From Cryptomeria japonica (Eukaryota; Streptophyta; Pinopsida; Cupressales; Cupressaceae), in NCBI RefSeq assembly GCF_030272615.1, contig NC_081413.1, positions 183,410,951 through 183,474,950 of the forward strand: a stretch of 64,000 bases of DNA. Direction: 5' to 3'. Under the pieces are notes generated by a model. That model searched no databases, was not told where the DNA came from, and saw nothing but the letters and a program-made list of their open reading frames with translations. The position numbers and the translations under genes are program-made. Shown here one piece after another: positions 59,751-64,000 of this stretch (position 1 is its first letter; every line of letters begins with the position of its first letter).

Positions 59751-60389
59751 GCCTCCAAGATAAGGTTTGTAGCAAGATCCATTGTCATTTTCTAATCCTT
59801 ATATGAACTTCATGCACAAAACAATCAGTGGCAACCTCCATATTTCCATAATTTTGGAAATTATACTCCTCATTCTTGGAATAACTCTCAAAACCCTTGG
59901 CCTAATTATTAGATTCCTTCATCTCAATGGCAACAGCCACAAGGGAATTGGTCTTCTCCTCAAGGTAACTGGCAATAGTCACCGTAATGGAGGGGAGGAC
60001 AACAATGGGCAAACCAATCATCAGGTTTCTTGCAACCACAACAACAGTACCAATAGCTGGCTTTAATGCTACTAGCCCCTAATGCCACTCCATCCAAGCC
60101 AACCCAATTGCCAACTCAACCTATGCCAAATCCAAATAACAAACCCCATCAATAGCAACAAGTTTTTTTGACTGATCCTAATAACTATCCTTCATACTCT
60201 CTCAATATAAGTGATATTCACTTACGGTTAGGGACAACACTGCCTACTCCATCTCCTCCAGTCATAATAGAATTACCATCTGAGGAGATTGCTCAAGAAA
60301 CCACACCTGATAAACTCGAAAACCCTGAGCAGGTTCATTAGTTTGAAACTTCAGACACACATATAAGAACTCCCCTGTTCCCTCAAAGA

Positions 60390-60740
60390 TTGCAGATAGA
60401 AGTGTCTAGGCATCAAGATGATATAGCTTTTGATCTTATCGATCAACTAAAACATATATGTGTCAAGATCCCTTTGTTTCAAGCTATTAAGGACATTCCA
60501 ATATATGGAAAATCTATTAAGGAGGCATGTTTGAAGAAACTTGGGAGAAAGAAAAAGGACCCAAAAATAGTGCATGTAGTAGGACAATTAGCTGATATGA
60601 TGTTAGGAAAAATTGATGTCCCTAAATATTCTGACCCATGTAGCCCTATTGTGAAGGTAGTTATTAATGGAACTCAAATTAAAAATGCCTTGATAGACTT
60701 AGGAGCAGCCATAAATGTGATGACTAAGGATATCATGTAG
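60390..60740 (+). pseudogene. pol: Protease region of the Athila-like element
   Basis: A basic linker (KKLGRKKKDPK) then VVINGTQIKNALIDLGAA near 60660; the catalytic DSGA motif reads DLGA, so activity is unlikely. Ends at TAG 60738-60740. Between 59751 and 60389 lies Gln/Asn-rich linker sequence in shifting frames. Confidence 0.75.
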
Positions 60741-60900
60741 CAACTCAACATTACTAGTCTTAGATCAACTCCAACGATCCTGCAACTTATTGATAGCTCT
60801 AGTGTTCAACTTGAAGGGATGGTTGAAGCTATTGTTGTCACATTATATTCTTGGGAATATCTTGCTAATTTTATAATCCTCTCTCCTAAGGCAACATTAG

Positions 60901-62619
60901 GTGGATATCCAATTATTTTGGGAAGACCTTGGCTTGCAACAACTGATGCATATATGGCCAGACATAGGAGAAGAAGTAGAGGAAATTAATTATGTTCAAC
61001 AACTAATGATGTTAGTAAGGGAACCATTCATACCACTTCAAGAGGATGATACAGTACTCTCTAAAATCATAAGAAATCATCATGGAGCAGCTCAACAATC
61101 ATTGGGTATACTAGTAAGTCCTCTACTTACTCTTCTTCCATTTGCATGCTCTTTAGATTCTCTTGCAGCCACAGATATATTTCACACATTGTTACCACAA
61201 GAGATTCAAACCTTTTGTCTATTTGAAATATTTAATGTTGAGTTAGTAACTCAAATAGAGGTTGCCGCAGGAATAAATATAAATATCAATAGTCAATTAG
61301 TAGCAGATCAAAGATTGTCATTAATAGAATTACTCAAAGCCCAACAACAAGCTTTCACATGGGATTATCATGATATGAAGGGATTAAATCCTACATTGTG
61401 TAACCATAGGATTTATATCAGAGAAGATTGTCAACCAATTAGACATCCTTAGCGAAGGATTAATCTTGCTTTAAGGGAAATAGTTAAAGAGGAACTACAA
61501 AAGTTGCTTAATGCAAGATTTATTTACCCTATTTCAGACAGTCAATGGGTTTCTCCTCTAGTTATAGTTCCAAAGAAAGGAGGGAAATGGAGAGTTTGTG
61601 TGGACTATAGGGACCTCAATACTGCTACCAAAAAGGATCACTTCCCACTTCCATTCATAGATCAAGTATTAGATTCTCTAGCGGGTAAGCAATACTTTTC
61701 ATTTTTGGATGGGTTTAGTGGTTATAATAAGATCAGAATAGCTCTGGAAGATTAGGAAAAGACCACCTTTACCTACCCCTGGGGCACATACGCCTATTTA
61801 GTTCTCCCTTTTCATTTATGTAATGATCCTGCAACCTTTCAAAGGGTCGTCCTCTGTATATTTTCAGACATATCCCATGATTGTATGGAAATTTACATGG
61901 ATGATTTTACTGCTTATAGGACTACCTTTAAGGAGGCATTACAAAATCTGACCAAAGTGTTGCAGTGGTGTGAAGATCACAATTTATCCCTAGACAGTGA
62001 AAAATATTTTATGATGATGCAAGAAGGAATAGTGTTGGGGCATCGTATTTCTCAATCAAGTATTCAAGTAGATCCAGCTAAAATTGAAGTAATACATGCT
62101 CTTCCTGCCCCTGCAAAACAAAAGGATGTAAGAAGTTTTTTAGGCCATGCAGGGTACTATAGGAGATTTATCAAGGATTTTAGTCAAATAGTAGGACCAT
62201 TATATTCTCTATTAACAAAGGATGTTGAGTTTGAATGGACAGTTGCATGTGAAGAAGCATTTTCTAAACTAAAAAGAGCCTTAACCCAGACCCTTGTGCT
62301 TAAAGGCCCTGATTGGTCAATTCCTTTGCACATTCATACAAATGCATCTGATTTTGCAATAGGAGTAGTTTTGGGGCAGAAGCAAGGAGTTTTGGAAAAT
62401 GTAATTTATTATATCAGTAAAAAATTGCAAGGACCAGAACTGAATTTTACTGTCACTGAAAATGAAATGTTAGTTGTCATCTATGCCCTTAACAAGTTTA
62501 GACACTATATAACTAGTTGTCAAATCTTTGTGCATACTGATCATGCACCCATCAGGTACCTCATGAACAAAAGCTCCATTACAGGTAGATTGGCAAGATG
62601 GTTGTTGTTAATGCAATAA
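60901..62619 (+). pseudogene. pol: Reverse transcriptase and RNase H of the Athila-like element
   Basis: One frame with TAG at 61450 and 61753. Reverse transcriptase: GGKWRVCVDYRDLN (about 61590), FSFLDGFSGYNKI (about 61700), MEIYMDDFTAYRTTF (about 61885; YMDD kept), EGIVLGHRIS (about 62025). RNase H from about 62300: IHTNASDFAIGVVLGQ, where the first position is Asn instead of Asp, then TVTENEMLVVIYALNKF and HTDHAPIRYL. Ends at TAA 62617-62619. Confidence 0.88.
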
Positions 62620-62669
62620 TTTGATATTACTCTCATAGATAAAGCAGGCAAATGTAGTGGCATATTTTT

Positions 62670-63020
62670 TTGTCTAGAATTCAAACACCAGAAAATCTTG
62701 ATGTCATTGATGATTCTTTTCCAGATAAGCATTTGTTTTCCATCAATTTGAATAGTCCATGGTATGCTGACATAGCTAGCTACCTAGCAGCTAACAAGAT
62801 ACCTCCTCATTTCTCACCAAAAGAAAAAATATTGCTGGTAGAAAAGAGTTTCAACTTCTCATGGATAGAAGATTGCTTATTTTATACAGGGCCAGATCAA
62901 GTTATGAGGAACTGCATAAGGGAAGATGAGACATATGATATCCTTCATGCCTATCATGATGAGCCTTGTGGAGGTCACTTTGTAGCCAAATGAACAACTC
63001 TCAAGATATTAAGTACAAGG
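62670..63020 (+). pseudogene. pol: Integrase N terminus, cut by an LTR
   Basis: Frame differs from the RNase H. The zinc-binding region starts (ILHAYHDEPCGGHFVAK, ending near 62991) with both His positions; a TGA follows at 62991 and the matching Cys pair is missing because a new LTR begins at 63021. Confidence 0.8.
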
Positions 63021-64000
63021 TGTTGGTATTTTGGATATGTTGATATGGTTTTGTCATTGATGTCAACACCTATCATCACTTGTCAACACTTATCTGCACT
63101 TGGAGATCCTTGGTTATGTTCACCAACAAGTCAGAGACTTATGCACAGTCACTGGTATTTGGTTCACCGACACTTGGAATGACTTGGAGACTACTTGGTT
63201 ATGTCGAAGACATTATTTGATCACTTGGTTTTGGCGATTTGGTTATTTGTTTATTCAGGTTTTCATATTTGCTATTATCGGCAAATAGGTCCAGGTTATG
63301 CACTGGTAGGCATATGTATTCCAGATCAGCATGACATGTTATGGAGATGATTTATTATTATTGTAAATGTATTGAGCTGACATCATGCATTGGATATTGA
63401 TTTATTTGTAATTGATTTTATTGTAATATCTTTTAGTGAGCCGACCTATTCAATTGGTCTTAGGTTATGGTATAAATGTAAGATCTCATTTGTGAGATTG
63501 ATATGCGATTGCAAAAAGAATTGTAATAAGGTATATGCAAAATTAAGCAGAGCTATATAAACAGATATCATTTGAAGGTTGAAGGAAGGTTTTTGTGAAG
63601 GCAATCAGAACTAAACCGGTACTGAATCTAGCATATGAAGATGCTATTTTATGCAGTACATTATCATTGGATTTAACCATCCAATTGTAGTCAGTGTGAC
63701 TCTCATTTTGTGATTGAGTAGTGATCTCTAGGTAGCTGGGCTTTCTGCATGTGCAAAATCCATATTATACACACATACTATCTGCAGCATTATCATTTGA
63801 TTGTGGGTAAGGCTTCCCACCGTGGTTTTTCCCCTTACAGGGTTTCCACGTACAAATATTTGTGTTATGTATTGTGGATGTTATTGTATTTCTATTTCAT
63901 GTATTAATCTTTACCGGTACTGCAATTAACCGATAAAACTGTCTACCAGCATAAAGTTTGGTTTACCGGCCTTAAGCATTAAGTTTTGGTTAAGTTAATT
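63021..64000 (+). mobile_element. LTR of a further element, runs off the window
   Basis: Starts TGTTGGTATTTTGG; has GTTTTGTCATTGATGTCAACACC, a TATA-type GGTATAAATGTAAG (about 63469-63482) and the GTGGTTTTTCCCCTTACAGGG block (63822-63842) shared with the Copia LTRs. Its end and internal region are outside the window, so solo or complete is undecided. Confidence 0.8.

Larger units (their letters stand above)
49807..63020 (+). mobile_element. Athila-like Ty3/gypsy element, interrupted twice
   Basis: The 5' LTR starts TGTAGGGTCGG (49807), is split by a Copia element, and ends GGACCAACA at 58512. A primer site, gag, protease, reverse transcriptase, RNase H and the first part of integrase follow to 63020, where another LTR begins. 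The primer site and the YMDD context (DDF, then EGIVLGHRIS) resemble the Athila branch. Frame changes and stops make it inactive. Its right half is outside the window or lost. Confidence 0.75.

Noticed and set aside
1-64000. tRNA or rRNA genes
   Set aside because: No cloverleaf or conserved rRNA core was recognised; tRNA-like words found are only the retroelement primer sites.

Overview
The window is plant nuclear DNA made almost entirely of mobile elements. The organism is most likely a gymnosperm, perhaps a conifer of the cypress or yew kind; this is inferred from the density of nested, decayed LTR retrotransposons, the very large LTRs and the AT-rich spacers, not from a marker gene. I see no intact, recognisable host gene, no rRNA or tRNA gene and no CRISPR array.

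Layout. 1-4755: a decayed unrecognised coding region (about 1100 codons), whose 5' part is also present upside down, giving a fold-back of about 1 kb per arm around a 7-nt loop at 1076-1082. 4756-10946: mostly AT-rich spacer with a minus-strand solo LTR (6473-7595), a degenerate 85-bp repeat and possible gene scraps near 9.5-10.2 kb. 10951-44171: a candidate large DNA transposon. Its ends are matching inverted repeats (25 of 30 positions) flanked by the same 4 bp (ATAG), and both subterminal regions carry GGATATCC palindromes. Inside lie a hairpin-word array bounded by (GA)n and (CT)n, a 359-bp satellite array, and a spliced minus-strand gene of unknown function (41459-43385). Removing two later insertions leaves about 11.8 kb.

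The later insertions are a 1438-bp solo LTR (12526-13963, duplication CATAT) and a 20-kb Ty3/gypsy element (19489-39445, duplication ACAAG/ACAGG) that split the satellite array. The gypsy element has 6.3-6.4 kb LTRs, each containing a decayed coding region of about 1200 codons, and its polyprotein order is gag, protease, an extra RNase H, reverse transcriptase, a decayed second RNase H, integrase.

44176-49806: spacer, two minus-strand LTR remnants, an internally deleted Copia-type leader with a four-zinc-knuckle gag, and one unrecognised ORF. 49807-63020: an Athila-like gypsy element whose 5' LTR is split by a Copia element (51012-58150); the Copia LTR/flank junction is present as three tandem 307-bp copies. 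At 63021 a further LTR interrupts the integrase of the Athila-like element and runs off the window.

All coding regions seen are broken by stops or frameshifts, with one near-exception: the spliced minus-strand gene keeps plausible splice sites and carries five TAG codons, all at places where glutamine CAG would fit. The elements show a time order: DNA transposon with satellite first, then the gypsy element and solo LTR inside it; separately the Athila-like element, then Copia and the last LTR inside that.
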